A stretch of 64,000 nucleotides of DNA from BRH-c54 sp036567945. Its GTDB lineage: Bacteria > Bacteroidota > Bacteroidia > Flavobacteriales_E > Vicingaceae. Numbering within the stretch: the first letter of the stretch is position 1; every line of letters begins with the position of its first letter. Below are positions 27,950 through 36,124 of this stretch, piece after piece. The notes under the pieces are model-generated. The model ran no database searches, was not told where the DNA came from, and saw only the letters and a list, made by a program, of their open reading frames with translations. The stretch lies in NCBI GenBank assembly GCA_036567945.1, contig DATCTM010000020.1, forward strand, positions 1 through 64,000. Direction: 5' to 3'. The position numbers and the translations under genes are program-made.

Positions 27950-28420
27950 ATGAAATATTTACTTTCTGTTACCTTAATTGTTTTTTTATTTATAACTAGT
28001 TGCCAGCCTGAAGGTAGAGTTTTTGTTGAACATAAAGAACTTTCACCAGATTTAGAATGGCTAAAAAAAGACAGCCGAGAATTTAAAGTATTGATTGAAG
28101 ATAATTCTATCAATTACGATTTTAAAATCTCCTTTAGATATGCTAACGGCTATCAATATAAAACAGCCAATATTGTTATAAAAGAAATTTCACCAAGTGG
28201 AAAGGAAACCACCAATAACTATGAATTAACTATTAGAAATGAAAATGGCGAATATATTGGAGAAGCGGGTTACGATATTTGGGATAGTGAACACTTAGTT
28301 GAGCCATCAAAAAAGTTTGAAGAAAGTGGAACTTACACCTATATTATCGAACATAATATGCCCAAAGATCCATTACATTTCGCAATGGAAGTAGGCATTA
28401 TAGTGGATAAAGCGAAATAA
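27950..28420 (+). CDS. gldH: GldH-like gliding motility lipoprotein
   Basis: A 156-aa lipoprotein with lipobox ITSC at residues 14-17. The mature protein has the pattern I associate with GldH: RVFVEHKELSPDLEW near the start, an FRYANGYQYKTANIVIKE strand pair, SGKETTNNYEL, and a C-terminal strand MEVGIIVDK. GldH is one of the Gld lipoproteins needed for gliding and T9SS-dependent processes in Flavobacteriia, located in the cell envelope. It follows cysQ after 22 bp. The assignment rests on overall pattern and length, so a related lipoprotein family is possible. Confidence 0.6.
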   Translation: MKYLLSVTLIVFLFITSCQPEGRVFVEHKELSPDLEWLKKDSREFKVLIEDNSINYDFKISFRYANGYQYKTANIVIKEISPSGKETTNNYELTIRNENGEYIGEAGYDIWDSEHLVEPSKKFEESGTYTYIIEHNMPKDPLHFAMEVGIIVDKAK

Positions 28421-28442
28421 GCAACTGATTTTTAACAAAAAA

Positions 28443-28473
28443 TTGTAAGGCATTAAAATCTTACTTATTTTTG
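28443..28473 (+). promoter_or_regulatory. Bacteroidota-type promoter for the SAM riboswitch-metH transcript
   Basis: TTG at 28443-28445, 20 bp, then TATTTTTG at 28466-28473, a good fit to the -33/-7 consensus. It lies just upstream of the riboswitch aptamer, consistent with the leader starting near 28480. Confidence 0.65.
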
Positions 28474-28504
28474 TACTTACGTTCTTTAGAAATAAAATTG
28501 TCTG

Positions 28505-28642
28505 CACGGATTCCGTGTTTATCAAGAAAGGTGGAGGGAATAGGCCCTGTGAAACCTTGGCAACCAACTATAAGTCTTGCATAAGCGAGATTGGAAAATC
28601 GGTGCTAAATCCTATCCCGATAAATCGGGAAAAGATAAGTAG
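28505..28642 (+). promoter_or_regulatory. SAM riboswitch (S-box, SAM-I type) upstream of metH
   Basis: The aptamer shows the S-box core: AAAGGTGGAGGGAATAGGCC, then TGAAACC and GGCAACC, and CGGTGCTAAATCC. The closing helix P1 is formed by TTTATC (28518-28523) and GATAAG (28634-28639). A further hairpin TCCCGA/TCGGGA is at 28615-28630. A small extra hairpin CACGG/CCGTG (28505-28517) precedes P1. S-box RNAs bind S-adenosylmethionine and switch off methionine-synthesis genes. Here the expression platform is the terminator at 28658, directly before metH. The family assignment is strong; details of the fold are read by eye. Confidence 0.9.
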
Positions 28643-28657
28643 AAAAATATAAAAGAG

Positions 28658-28697
28658 ACCCTTCTGCTTATCCTAACAGAAGGGTTTTTTGTTTTTA
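28658..28697 (+). terminator. SAM-controlled terminator before metH
   Basis: A perfect 9-bp stem (ACCCTTCTG at 28658-28666 with CAGAAGGGT at 28677-28685), a 10-nt loop, and a T-rich tail. Bases 28664-28672 (CTGCTTATC) can instead pair with 28634-28642 (GATAAGTAG, the 3' side of P1) with one wobble. So P1 formation by bound SAM frees the terminator, and without SAM the alternative pairing disrupts it. Confidence 0.88.
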
Positions 28698-28703
28698 TTA
28701 AAT

Positions 28704-29687
28704 ATGGCAAATATTAGAGACGAACTCAAAAAAAGAATATTAGTATTGGATGGTGCAATGGGCACTATGATTCAGCAATACAAACTTACCGAAGAAGATT
28801 TTAGAGGCGAACGATTTAAAAATCACTCTTGTCCGCTAAAAGGAAATAATGATATCCTTTCTATTACCAAACCTGAGGTAATTAAAGCTATTCATAGTAA
28901 ATACTTAGCAGCAGGAGCCGACATTATAGAAACCAACTCTTTCGGAAGCACTTCTATCGCCCAAGAAGACTACCAGTTGCAAGGTGCAGTTTATGATATT
29001 AATTACGCTTGTGCCAAAATTGCCAAAGAGGTTGCTGAGGAATTCACAAAAAAAACACCTGAAAAACCTCGTTTTGTAGCAGGTTCTATTGGCCCAACTA
29101 CTAAATTGGCTTCTATGTCTCCTGACGTAAACGATCCCGGTTTTAGAAACATTTCTTTTGACGAGTTACGAATTGCTTTTAAAGAACAAGCTAAAGGATT
29201 AATTGAAGGGGGCGCTGACTTATTATTGGTTGAAACCATTACTGACACATTAAATGCTAAAGCAGCATTATTGGCAATCAACGAAATTCAACAAGAACTA
29301 AACACCAATTTACCTGTAATGATTTCAGGAACTATAACTGATGCCAGTGGACGTACACTTTCAGGACAAACTACTGAAGCCTTTTTAATTTCTGTTCAAC
29401 ACTCCAAACCGTTAAGCATAGGGTTAAACTGTGCCTTAGGAGCAGCAGCCCTTCGTCCCTATTTGCAAGTGTTACGTAATAAATCTAATTTTCATGTTTC
29501 AGCACACCCTAATGCAGGTTTACCTAACGAAATGGGGGAATATGATGAAAGTCCCGAACAAATGGCTGCTCAAATTAAAGTTTTCTTAGATGAAGGCTTA
29601 GTGGATATTGTTGGTGGTTGTTGCGGAACAACTCCAGAACATATAAAAGCTATTGCTGAACTAGTGAAGAAATATCCAAAAAACTAA
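28704..29687 (+). CDS. metH: methionine synthase, homocysteine-binding subunit (split MetH, N-terminal part)
   Basis: A 327-aa (beta/alpha)8 homocysteine S-methyltransferase domain. It starts with the typical RILVLDGAMGTMIQ; the zinc-binding cysteines are in GLNCALGA and GGCCGTTP. I chose the ATG at 28704; the frame is open a few codons upstream but inside the terminator tail. The remaining MetH modules are in a separate gene 16 bp downstream. Two-gene MetH is common in Bacteroidota, so this is not a frameshift. Together the proteins methylate homocysteine with 5-methyltetrahydrofolate and cobalamin. Expression should fall when SAM is high because of the upstream riboswitch. Confidence 0.95.
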   Translation: MANIRDELKKRILVLDGAMGTMIQQYKLTEEDFRGERFKNHSCPLKGNNDILSITKPEVIKAIHSKYLAAGADIIETNSFGSTSIAQEDYQLQGAVYDINYACAKIAKEVAEEFTKKTPEKPRFVAGSIGPTTKLASMSPDVNDPGFRNISFDELRIAFKEQAKGLIEGGADLLLVETITDTLNAKAALLAINEIQQELNTNLPVMISGTITDASGRTLSGQTTEAFLISVQHSKPLSIGLNCALGAAALRPYLQVLRNKSNFHVSAHPNAGLPNEMGEYDESPEQMAAQIKVFLDEGLVDIVGGCCGTTPEHIKAIAELVKKYPKN

Positions 29688-29703
29688 AAAATTGTACTAA
29701 ACC

Positions 29704-32430
29704 ATGAGTTTACACCCCGATTATAAAGGAAAATACACACATAAATGGGAACATCTTCCTCATTTAACATTGAGCGGATTAGAACCTTTGATTGTAACAC
29801 CTGAAACCAATTTTGTAAATATTGGCGAGCGTACCAATGTGGCAGGATCGAAAATGTTTTTGCGTTTAATTAATGAAAACAAATTTGACGAAGCCCTCTC
29901 TGTTGCTCGTGAACAAGTAGAAAATGGAGCTCAAATTATCGACATCAACATGGATGATGGATTAATAGATGGAAAAGAAGCGATGGTGAAATTCTTAAAA
30001 TTAATCGCTGCTGAGCCTGATATCTCTAGAGTTCCTATAATGATAGATTCTTCCAAATGGGAAATTATTGAAGCTGGATTACAAAATGTTCAAGGGAAAA
30101 GTGTGGTAAACTCTATCAGTTTAAAAGAAGGTGAACTGCAATTTATTGAGCAAGCCACCAAAATTTTAAACTATGGTGCAGCAGTAATTGTAATGGCTTT
30201 TGATGAAGTTGGTCAAGCAGATTCTTATGAAAGAAGAATCGAAATTTGCGAAAAATCATATCGTATTTTGGTGAACAAAGTAGGTTTTCCTCCTCAAGAT
30301 ATTATTTTCGATCCAAATATTTTTCCTGTAGCAACAGGGATGGAAGAGCATAGAAAAAATGCGTTGGATTTTTTTAGAGCTACCCGTTGGATTAGAGAAA
30401 ATCTTCCAGGAGCTCATGTTAGTGGAGGTGTTAGCAATGTTTCATTTTCATTTAGAGGAAATAATCCCGTTAGAGAAGCCATGCACTCAGCATTTTTATA
30501 TCATGCCATAAACGAAGGAATGGATATGGGAATTGTAAACCCATCTATGCTTGGTGTTTATGATGATATCCCTAAAGATTTATTAGAACGTGTAGAAGAT
30601 GTATTGCTCGATAGAAGAGACGATGCTACTGAACGATTATTAGATTTCGCTGAATCTGTGGTGGGTTCCACCAAAGAAAAGAAAAAAGATGACGAATGGA
30701 GAAGTCAACCATTACAAGAAAGAATTACACATGCTTTGGTAAAAGGAAATGCCGATTTTATTGAGCAAGATGTGGAAGAAGCTCGTCAAATAGTGGATAA
30801 ACCAATAAATGTAATTGAACAACATTTAATGAACGGTATGAATGTAGTAGGAGATCTGTTTGGCTCAGGAAAAATGTTTTTACCTCAAGTGGTAAAGTCT
30901 GCCAGAGTAATGAAAAAAGCAGTAGCTTACCTCCTCCCATTTATTGAAGAAGAAAAACTATTGAATCCAAGTATTTCAGATAATAATGCAGTAGGAAAGA
31001 TATTACTTGCAACTGTAAAAGGTGATGTACATGATATTGGAAAAAACATTGTTGGAGTAGTTTTGGCGTGTAATAATTATGAGGTAATTGATTTAGGTGT
31101 AATGACTCCCTTAGAAAAAATTATCCAAATAGCCAAAGACGAAAAAGTAGATATTATTGGACTTTCAGGCTTAATTACTCCTTCATTAGATGAAATGGTT
31201 TATGTAGCCAAAGAAATGGAAAAAGAAGGTATGAGCATTCCGTTATTAATTGGTGGAGCTACTACTTCTAAAGTACATACCGCAGTAAAAATAGATCAAC
31301 ATTACACTAGCGGACAAGCAGTTTATGTATTAGATGCTTCTCGTTCGGTAACTGTGGTAGAAAATTTATTGGGTGAAAAGAAAAATGCTTTTATTCAAAA
31401 TGTGAAGGAAGAGTATGAACGATTAAGAGAAACTTACAGTAAACGTCAGCAAACTAAAGAAACGATTAGTTTGGCCGAAGCCCGAAAAAATAAATACCAA
31501 ATTGATTGGGAAGCTCATCCCCCACAAAAGCCCAATTTTATTGGCACAAAGACTTTTTCAGAATACGATTTAAAAGAAATTTCCGAATACATCGACTGGA
31601 CTCCTTTTTTCCGAACATGGGAATTAGCAGGAAAGTATCCTCAAATTTTAGAAGATGAAATTGTTGGAAATGAAGCAAAAAAACTTTTTACCGATGCTCA
31701 ACAAATGCTAGAACAAATTATAGCTGAAAAATGGTTGGAAGCAAAAGCGGTGATTGGTATTTGGGAAGCCAACACAGAAAATGATGATATTATTAAAGTG
31801 TATGAAGAAAATAACCCAATTGGGCAGTTATATCAGTTAAGACAACAATCTAAAAAAGCAACTGGCGTTCCTAACATGAGTTTAGCAGATTTTATTGCTC
31901 CAAAAGAAAGCGGAATAAAAGATTATATTGGAGGGTTTGCTGTAACTGCAGGTATTGGTATAGAAAAACACATTACTCGTTTTGAAGCCGATCATGATGA
32001 TTATCATGCTATCATGTTAAAAGCATTAGCAGATAGATTGGCAGAAGCTTTTGCAGAATTAATGCACTTAAAAGTACGTAAAGAATATTGGGGCTATGCC
32101 GCTAATGAAGTATTAGATAACAATGCATTAATTAAAGAAAAATATGTGGGTATTCGTCCGGCACCGGGCTATCCTGCTTGTCCGAATCATACCTTAAAAA
32201 CAGATTTATTTCAATTGTTAGATGCTACCAATAAAACAGGAATTGAGTTAACCGAAAGTTTAGCCATGTACCCAACTGCAGCAGTAAGCGGAATGTATTT
32301 TTCCCATCCGGAAAGTAAATATTTTGGTGTAGGAAAAATAGACAAAGACCAAGTAGAGGCTTATACTAAAGCAAATCAATTAGACTTCGATATTGCTGAA
32401 CGTTGGTTGGGGTCGGTGTTGAGTTATTAA
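29704..32430 (+). CDS. metH: methionine synthase, folate/cobalamin/reactivation subunit (split MetH, C-terminal part)
   Basis: A 908-aa protein with the other MetH modules: the pterin-binding domain (about 30-300, NIGERTNVAGSKMF), cobalamin cap, B12-binding Rossmann domain with DVHDIGKNIVG (about 440) whose histidine coordinates cobalt, and the SAM-dependent activation domain (about 590-908) with RPAPGYPACPNH near the C-terminus. It follows the homocysteine-binding gene by 16 bp and shares its riboswitch control. The presence of the activation domain indicates a reactivatable, cobalamin-dependent enzyme. A 22-bp palindrome lies after the stop. Confidence 0.96.
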   Translation: MSLHPDYKGKYTHKWEHLPHLTLSGLEPLIVTPETNFVNIGERTNVAGSKMFLRLINENKFDEALSVAREQVENGAQIIDINMDDGLIDGKEAMVKFLKLIAAEPDISRVPIMIDSSKWEIIEAGLQNVQGKSVVNSISLKEGELQFIEQATKILNYGAAVIVMAFDEVGQADSYERRIEICEKSYRILVNKVGFPPQDIIFDPNIFPVATGMEEHRKNALDFFRATRWIRENLPGAHVSGGVSNVSFSFRGNNPVREAMHSAFLYHAINEGMDMGIVNPSMLGVYDDIPKDLLERVEDVLLDRRDDATERLLDFAESVVGSTKEKKKDDEWRSQPLQERITHALVKGNADFIEQDVEEARQIVDKPINVIEQHLMNGMNVVGDLFGSGKMFLPQVVKSARVMKKAVAYLLPFIEEEKLLNPSISDNNAVGKILLATVKGDVHDIGKNIVGVVLACNNYEVIDLGVMTPLEKIIQIAKDEKVDIIGLSGLITPSLDEMVYVAKEMEKEGMSIPLLIGGATTSKVHTAVKIDQHYTSGQAVYVLDASRSVTVVENLLGEKKNAFIQNVKEEYERLRETYSKRQQTKETISLAEARKNKYQIDWEAHPPQKPNFIGTKTFSEYDLKEISEYIDWTPFFRTWELAGKYPQILEDEIVGNEAKKLFTDAQQMLEQIIAEKWLEAKAVIGIWEANTENDDIIKVYEENNPIGQLYQLRQQSKKATGVPNMSLADFIAPKESGIKDYIGGFAVTAGIGIEKHITRFEADHDDYHAIMLKALADRLAEAFAELMHLKVRKEYWGYAANEVLDNNALIKEKYVGIRPAPGYPACPNHTLKTDLFQLLDATNKTGIELTESLAMYPTAAVSGMYFSHPESKYFGVGKIDKDQVEAYTKANQLDFDIAERWLGSVLSY

Positions 32431-32455
32431 AAAAGAAGTCAAGATTTAAAGTCTG

Positions 32456-32477
32456 AGGTTAGAAATATTTCTAACCT
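32456..32477. terminator. 22-bp perfect palindrome between convergent metH and CBS genes
   Basis: AGGTTAGAAAT followed directly by ATTTCTAACCT. It lies 26 bp after the metH stop and 31 bp before the end of the convergent cystathionine beta-synthase gene, the usual place for a shared terminator, but no long T-run follows on either side. It could be a weak bidirectional terminator or a protein-binding site. Confidence 0.5.
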
Positions 32478-32508
32478 TATGCCTTAATATCTCTGCACAC
32501 CTAAACAA

Positions 32509-33882
32509 CTATTTACTACAAGAATCAATAGCTTTTATCATATCTTGTTGAGTAATGATATGGTATTTATCTTTATCATAACTTACAATAACGGCTTTTG
32601 CTCCCTGCTGAAAATGTTTTGAGACGCTTATTACATCAGTATTTTCATCCACCATCGGAAATGGCTCTCCCATAATATTTTTTACAGGAAGTTCTTTTAG
32701 TTCAGGATTTTCAAGCAATTTAGCAAATAACTGATTATCAGTTAACGAGCCTACAAACTTGCCATCTTCAATAACAGGTACTTGAGAAATGGCATATTGG
32801 TTCATTAAAATAATTACTTGAGAAACAGGTGTGTCAGTAGTTACGGTTACTAAATGTTTGCCTTTATGGTCTGAAATTAAATCTAACGCATTAGATTTTT
32901 CTTCCTCCAAAAAGCCTCTGTCTCTCATCCAATCATCATTAAACATTTTACCAACATAACGGCTACCATGATCATGAAATAAAACTACTACCACGTCATC
33001 TTTTTTCAATTCATCTTTTAGTTGTAACACCCCTTTAATAGCACTTCCTGCTGAATTTCCAACAAAAATCCCTTCTTCTTTAGCTAATTTTCGTTGATAA
33101 ACTGCTGCATCTTTATCGGTTACTTTTTCAAATTTATCAATTACGCTAAAATCAACATTTTTAGGTAAAATATCTTCACCAATTCCTTCGGTGATGTAAG
33201 GATAAATCTCATTTTCATCAAAAATTCCTGTTTCATGGTATTTCTTAAACACAGAACCGTAAGTATCTATTCCCCAAATTTTAATGTTAGGATTTTTCTC
33301 TTTTAAATATTTACCAACTCCTGAAACTGTTCCTCCTGTACCTACTCCTACCACAAAATGAGTAATTTTTCCTTCTGTTTGTTCCCAAATTTCCGGTCCG
33401 GTAGTTAAGTAATGAGCTTTAGTATTCGATGGATTATCATACTGATTTACATACCAAGAATTAGGAATTTCAGTAGCTAATCGTTTAGAAACAGAGTAAT
33501 ACGAACGAGGATCCTCTGGAGACACATTGGTTGGACAAACATGTACTTCTGCTCCAACTGCTCTTAAAATATCCATCTTTTCTTTACTTTGTTTGTCGCT
33601 CAACACACAAATTAACTTATATCCTTTTATAATAGCTACCAACGCCAAGCCCATTCCTGTATTTCCAGATGTTCCCTCAATAATAGTTCCTCCCGGTTTT
33701 AGTCTGCCATCAGCTTCAGCATCTTCAATCATTTGCAAAGCCATTCTGTCTTTTACAGAATTTCCCGGATTAGTAGTTTCTACCTTTGCCAACACCAATG
33801 CATCAACATCTTTGCAGATTTTATTTAATTTAACCAATGGCGTATTTCCTATGGTCTCTAGTATGTTATTGTAATATTGCAT
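32509..33882 (-). CDS. cystathionine beta-synthase (PLP enzyme with CBS domain pair)
   Basis: A 457-aa fold type II PLP enzyme. Visible: NPGNSVKDRMA with the PLP lysine (about residue 43), phosphate-binding SGNTGMGLA, GVGTGGTVSGVGKYLK, and a C-terminal tandem CBS-domain region (about 335-457, MNQYAISQVPVIEDGKFVGSLT). Length and CBS pair match cystathionine beta-synthases that condense homocysteine with serine; the catalytic part is related to cysteine synthase. It converges on the metH genes, so the locus holds both homocysteine-using routes (remethylation and transsulfuration). A TACTTTTG -7 element lies upstream at 33915-33922. Confidence 0.9.
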   Translation of the reverse strand: MQYYNNILETIGNTPLVKLNKICKDVDALVLAKVETTNPGNSVKDRMALQMIEDAEADGRLKPGGTIIEGTSGNTGMGLALVAIIKGYKLICVLSDKQSKEKMDILRAVGAEVHVCPTNVSPEDPRSYYSVSKRLATEIPNSWYVNQYDNPSNTKAHYLTTGPEIWEQTEGKITHFVVGVGTGGTVSGVGKYLKEKNPNIKIWGIDTYGSVFKKYHETGIFDENEIYPYITEGIGEDILPKNVDFSVIDKFEKVTDKDAAVYQRKLAKEEGIFVGNSAGSAIKGVLQLKDELKKDDVVVVLFHDHGSRYVGKMFNDDWMRDRGFLEEEKSNALDLISDHKGKHLVTVTTDTPVSQVIILMNQYAISQVPVIEDGKFVGSLTDNQLFAKLLENPELKELPVKNIMGEPFPMVDENTDVISVSKHFQQGAKAVIVSYDKDKYHIITQQDMIKAIDSCSK

Positions 33883-33914
33883 GAACTAATTTTTCTGAAT
33901 TTTATAATTGACTG

Positions 33915-33922
33915 CAAAAGTA
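33915..33922 (-). promoter_or_regulatory. -7 promoter element for cystathionine beta-synthase
   Basis: TACTTTTG on the minus strand, 33-40 bp before the ATG at 33882, fits TAnnTTTG. The expected -33 TTG is only 14 bp further out, shorter than usual, so the call is tentative. Confidence 0.4.
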
Positions 33923-33968
33923 ATAAATAGCTAATACAATAATACACTCTTTATTGTAATATTAATAG

Positions 33969-34145
33969 CCCTTCAGCTATCGCGAGTTTTTAACTCTTGA
34001 TTTAGCAATTTATATTAAACGGAGCAAGTTATGCTACACCAAACTAGCACCAACAAGAAGAAGGTTGGGAAGAAAACAGCTACAAGCAGCAATTAATAAT
34101 ATGAAAACTATAAAAAGTCCGATTGAATTACTACATTTGGGATAA
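33969..34145 (+). pseudogene. possible degraded gene remnant in the 33883-34203 gap
   Basis: This 321-bp gap holds no intact gene. One plus-strand frame is open from 33969 to a TAA at 34143-34145 without a suitable ATG; it reads SYREFLTLDLAIY and later TRRRLGRKQLQAAI. This could be a remnant of a basic protein or simply an open stretch. The rest of the gap holds the CBS promoter element and, at its right end, the 28-bp palindrome. Kept as a weak suggestion only. Confidence 0.2.
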
Positions 34146-34155
34146 AGATACAGTG

Positions 34156-34183
34156 CGGATAAACGTACCGGTACGTTTATCCG
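34156..34183. repeat. 28-bp perfect palindrome upstream of an orphan gene
   Basis: Each arm is CGGATAAACGTACC (34156-34169) and its exact reverse complement (34170-34183), with no spacer. It is immediately followed by GTTGTTGTATATAAT and then, 20 bp after the palindrome, the ATG of the gene at 34204. It may act as an operator, form a cruciform, or mark an insertion boundary. No T-run follows on the plus strand, so it is not a standard terminator. Confidence 0.85.
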
Positions 34184-34203
34184 GTTGTTGTATATAATAA
34201 GTA

Positions 34204-35382
34204 ATGAGCTTTGACTTCATTGAACATAAAGAATCAAATAATCTAATTCCTCTCAAAATTGAGAATAAGGAAAGGTACTACCTAGACCTTTTAAATATTG
34301 AACATAGTTGGACAGGACGATTAGATGCTCAATTAGCGAATACTTTCATATTAGAATCAAATCAACTTCTGATAAATGCTATAACTCTATTTGAACAGGG
34401 ATACTTTGATTGTGCATACTATTCCTTAAGGCAGTCTCTTGAAGTATCAACTACAATGACATATTTGATTGACAATGATGAGGAAACGAGAAGCAAAGAA
34501 TTAAGAAAATGGAAAGATCAAGGTCATTTTCCAATGTATGGTCAGATGATAAAGTTCCTTGATGCTAATCAGACTGTATTCTCGGATATAAAGGAACAAA
34601 TGTCTGAATACTTTGAGGATTTAAATACCGTAAAAAAGAAGCTAAATAAGTACGTTCATAAGCAAGGGTTTAATACATTCTACATATCAAAGAATCATCC
34701 TCTAAACAGAAAAAAAGACCAAAGCAATTTCATAGCAGAGTTTGAAAGCTTCATGAAAAAGTGTATCGGAGCGGTTGCCGTTTTCAGGTTAACAATTGAT
34801 CCCTTCCCTATTTTACTAATGGATGAGGATATGTATTCAAGGACTGAAGACACCATGACAAAAGGATACAATGACGATTTCATTGAGCAGTATATAGGGA
34901 CAGAACATATCGAATGTTATAAAAAAACTGAGATGTATCTCAATCATTATAATTCTCTAATTCAGGAAGAAGCGAAAGAATCATACACATCTGATGTTGT
35001 AAAAAATCAATTCATTGATAAAGAGCATATTGACAATATTTTAAAACAAAAACATCTGCTTTCCCAACATGATTTAGTAGCTGTAGTACTTTGTGGATTT
35101 TCAAAAAAGGTTTCAAAGATTTACTGCATTGGTGGCTTACATATGTATTTCTCTAGCACAAAATCAACTAGAGATAATTGGTCATGGAGTAGTGAGGATT
35201 TCAAGAATTTTGAATCAAGCAAAAACGCATTTAATCAAACTTATGATGAATCCTTTATCTCCTTTATTGAATTATATGGTGAGTCCTATTTTATGGAGCA
35301 TAATGAGAAGTTAGATGAAAATGAAATTAAGGAATTAGAAATATTAAAAATACTACACACAACAATGGCTAAAAAATCATAG
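34204..35382 (+). CDS. protein of unknown function in an accessory pocket, possibly HEPN-like N-terminus
   Basis: A 392-aa soluble protein with no signal peptide or membrane segment. Residues about 45-175 look all-helical: LIESNQLLINAITLF-type, GYFDCAYYSLRQSLEVS, then KKKLNKYVHKQGF. The pairing of a charged YYSLRQSLE helix with a later N-x3-H motif is reminiscent of HEPN-type helical bundles, but I do not see a convincing HEPN catalytic motif in the expected place. The C-terminal half is mixed alpha/beta (HDLVAVVLCGFSKKVSKIYCIGGL). It has no operon partner and lies in a pocket between core genes. Function not recognised. Confidence 0.6.
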   Translation: MSFDFIEHKESNNLIPLKIENKERYYLDLLNIEHSWTGRLDAQLANTFILESNQLLINAITLFEQGYFDCAYYSLRQSLEVSTTMTYLIDNDEETRSKELRKWKDQGHFPMYGQMIKFLDANQTVFSDIKEQMSEYFEDLNTVKKKLNKYVHKQGFNTFYISKNHPLNRKKDQSNFIAEFESFMKKCIGAVAVFRLTIDPFPILLMDEDMYSRTEDTMTKGYNDDFIEQYIGTEHIECYKKTEMYLNHYNSLIQEEAKESYTSDVVKNQFIDKEHIDNILKQKHLLSQHDLVAVVLCGFSKKVSKIYCIGGLHMYFSSTKSTRDNWSWSSEDFKNFESSKNAFNQTYDESFISFIELYGESYFMEHNEKLDENEIKELEILKILHTTMAKKS

Positions 35383-35430
35383 CTGCCCTATGGGTCAGCA
35401 ACGCTTTTTAGCCGGAACGTTGGGTATAAT
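35382..35430 (+). repeat. hairpin plus GTTGGGTATAAT boundary element
   Basis: A hairpin GCTG-CCC/GGG-CAGC with a one-base bulge (35382-35399), an AACG/CGTT inverted pair, and GTTGGGTATAAT (35419-35430) lie between the two orphan genes. The arrangement resembles the element at 34156-34198 and a weaker one at 36161-36192. Confidence 0.45.
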
Positions 35431-35446
35431 TAAAAACGCATATTAA

Positions 35447-36124
35447 GTGAAATCAAAAAACAACTATGTAATTATTATTTTTCTCAGTTTCGTAACATTA
35501 GTTGCCTGTAATAATTATTTAGAAAAAGAAGAAATTTCTGAACTTCTGGAATTTACAAATTCAAAAGACATTGAGGTTTATGATGAAGGAAAAGATTTAG
35601 TTATAGATATTTCAGAAAGTAACCTTAAAGATTTTGAAGTTTGTCAATTATACTCTAGTTCGGTAGCAGTAACAGTATTTAACATAACAAATAAATCAAA
35701 AAAGATCTTATTTCATGACGGCACTTGTATTGTAAACTTTCTTTCGTCAGACTCAATAAAACATACCTTTCGTTTTCCCTATACTGAATTATTTAAAATA
35801 GTAGACATTTATAAGACTAATCAAGAACTTCTGCAATTCATTTGTAATAAAGACAGAAAATTAGTTGAACAGAAGATCGACAATTCAGTTGTCAGTTCAA
35901 AAGACAAAGAATTAATCGTTGATGCTTTAATAAATAGTGATTTATGTATAAACAATACTGATTATATAAATTACGGCTATTACATTGACAACGAAAATTC
36001 TCTAAACACAAATATGACAAGCCTTTATGTGAATTTTACTTACCCAAATGGAGATGTTAAAAATGTAATCTTTAACTATCTTGAAAAATCTAAAAAGCTT
36101 GTTGGTGTTGAAGAAATTACGTAA
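35447..36124 (+). CDS. lipoprotein of unknown function
   Basis: A 225-aa protein starting with GTG at 35447; no in-frame ATG is nearby and the signal sequence begins right after, so GTG is likely. The N-terminus is a lipoprotein signal (IIIFLSFVTLVAC, lipobox LVAC, Cys at about 21). The mature protein has mixed strands and helices with four further cysteines (VCQLYSS, GTCIVNF, FICNKD, LCINNTD). It ends with FTYPNGDVKNVIFNYL. It belongs to the same accessory pocket as the preceding orphan gene and is bounded by GTTGGGT on the left and ACCCAAC on the right. Function not recognised. Confidence 0.6.
   Translation: MKSKNNYVIIIFLSFVTLVACNNYLEKEEISELLEFTNSKDIEVYDEGKDLVIDISESNLKDFEVCQLYSSSVAVTVFNITNKSKKILFHDGTCIVNFLSSDSIKHTFRFPYTELFKIVDIYKTNQELLQFICNKDRKLVEQKIDNSVVSSKDKELIVDALINSDLCINNTDYINYGYYIDNENSLNTNMTSLYVNFTYPNGDVKNVIFNYLEKSKKLVGVEEIT

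Noticed and set aside
28704..32430. Split metH as a frameshift or sequencing error
   Set aside because: The two parts are separated by a clean 16-bp spacer with proper stop and ATG at a domain boundary, and two-gene MetH is usual in this phylum.
34204..35382. HEPN ribonuclease assignment
   Set aside because: An R-x6-H string and an N-x3-H motif are present, but not placed as in the usual HEPN C-terminal helix, so I did not assign a nuclease or toxin function.
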